Shown: in pieces, positions 13,033 through 13,064 of the stretch | How the letters are laid out: every line of letters starts with the position of its first letter | How positions within the stretch are numbered: position 1 is the stretch's first letter | Notes under the pieces: generated by a model | The model's database searches: none | Seen by the model: the letters and a program-made list of their open reading frames with translations, nothing else | What the model was told of the DNA's origin: nothing | Translations under genes and position numbers: made by a program | Assembly: GCA_947452525.1 (NCBI GenBank) | Contig: CANGCW010000016.1 | Location: forward strand, 1-13,064 | Reading direction: 5' to 3' | Length of the DNA: 13,064 nucleotides | DNA from: Actinomycetota bacterium | Lineage (GTDB): Bacteria > Actinomycetota > Actinomycetes > Nanopelagicales > Nanopelagicaceae

Positions 13033-13064
13033 GTGAAGGTTAAGCCAAGCGTTAAGAAGATCTG
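13033..13064 (+). CDS. rpmJ: 50S ribosomal protein L36, N-terminus only (runs off window)
   Basis: L36 is the smallest large-subunit protein, about 37 residues, and usually binds zinc. Only the first ten codons and two bases of the next are present, read from a GTG start: MKVKPSVKKI, then TG, which must begin Cys or Trp or a stop. The family continues MKVKPSVKKIC, so Cys is expected, the first zinc ligand of the C+ form. It lies 57 bp after infA, as in the usual infA-rpmJ-rpsM order. Confidence 0.9.
   Translation, partial: MKVKPSVKKI

Noticed and set aside
1..13064. Search for an undescribed system, mobile element, CRISPR array or tRNA
   Set aside because: Every gene belongs to a known ribosomal, translation, secretion or housekeeping family in the standard order. 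No transposase, integrase, spaced repeats, cloverleaf or orphan gene was seen, and the gaps are all below 150 bp.

Overview
This window is the conserved S10-spc ribosomal protein cluster of an actinobacterium. It opens inside the 3' end of tuf (EF-Tu) and closes just inside rpmJ (L36). All 27 genes lie on the + strand: 25 complete and one partial at each edge. Protein families and gene order are the standard bacterial set. Several traits point to Actinomycetota: tuf placed just before rpsJ, a long Ala/Pro/Arg-rich tail on S3, a charged N-terminal extension on S5, a four-cysteine 61-residue S14, and GTG or TTG starts on rplV, infA and rpmJ. Base composition looks near balanced by eye, low for the phylum, which would fit a streamlined freshwater lineage such as Nanopelagicales (acI). 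That placement is inference and was not tested by a search.

Layout. (1) 1-226: tuf 3' end, then a 148-bp gap with a strong hairpin terminator and the leader of the ribosomal operon. (2) 375-5658, the S10 part: rpsJ, rplC, rplD, rplW, rplB, rpsS, rplV, rpsC, rplP, rpmC, rpsQ. (3) 5670-9780, the spc part: rplN, rplX, rplE, rpsN, a 97-bp structured linker, then rpsH, rplF, rplR, rpsE, rpmD, rplO. (4) 9853-12626: secY, adk, map, preceded by a 72-bp gap with a possible promoter. (5) 12754-13064: infA and the start of rpmJ, separated from map by a 127-bp gap with nested inverted repeats; this is the start of the alpha-type segment.

Most junctions overlap by 1, 4 or 8 bp or are separated by fewer than 15 bp, so translational coupling is likely throughout. 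Together the genes supply 10 small-subunit and 12 large-subunit proteins (L36 partial), translation factors EF-Tu (partial) and IF-1, the SecY translocon channel, adenylate kinase for nucleotide balance and methionine aminopeptidase for N-terminal processing of new proteins.

I found no mobile element, CRISPR array, RNA gene or unknown protein, and no stretch over 300 bp without a gene. I do not see an undescribed system here. What merits a second look is in the gaps: the tuf-rpsJ hairpin with a competing fold, the rpsN-rpsH linker, a probable leaderless start at map, and the map-infA inverted repeats.
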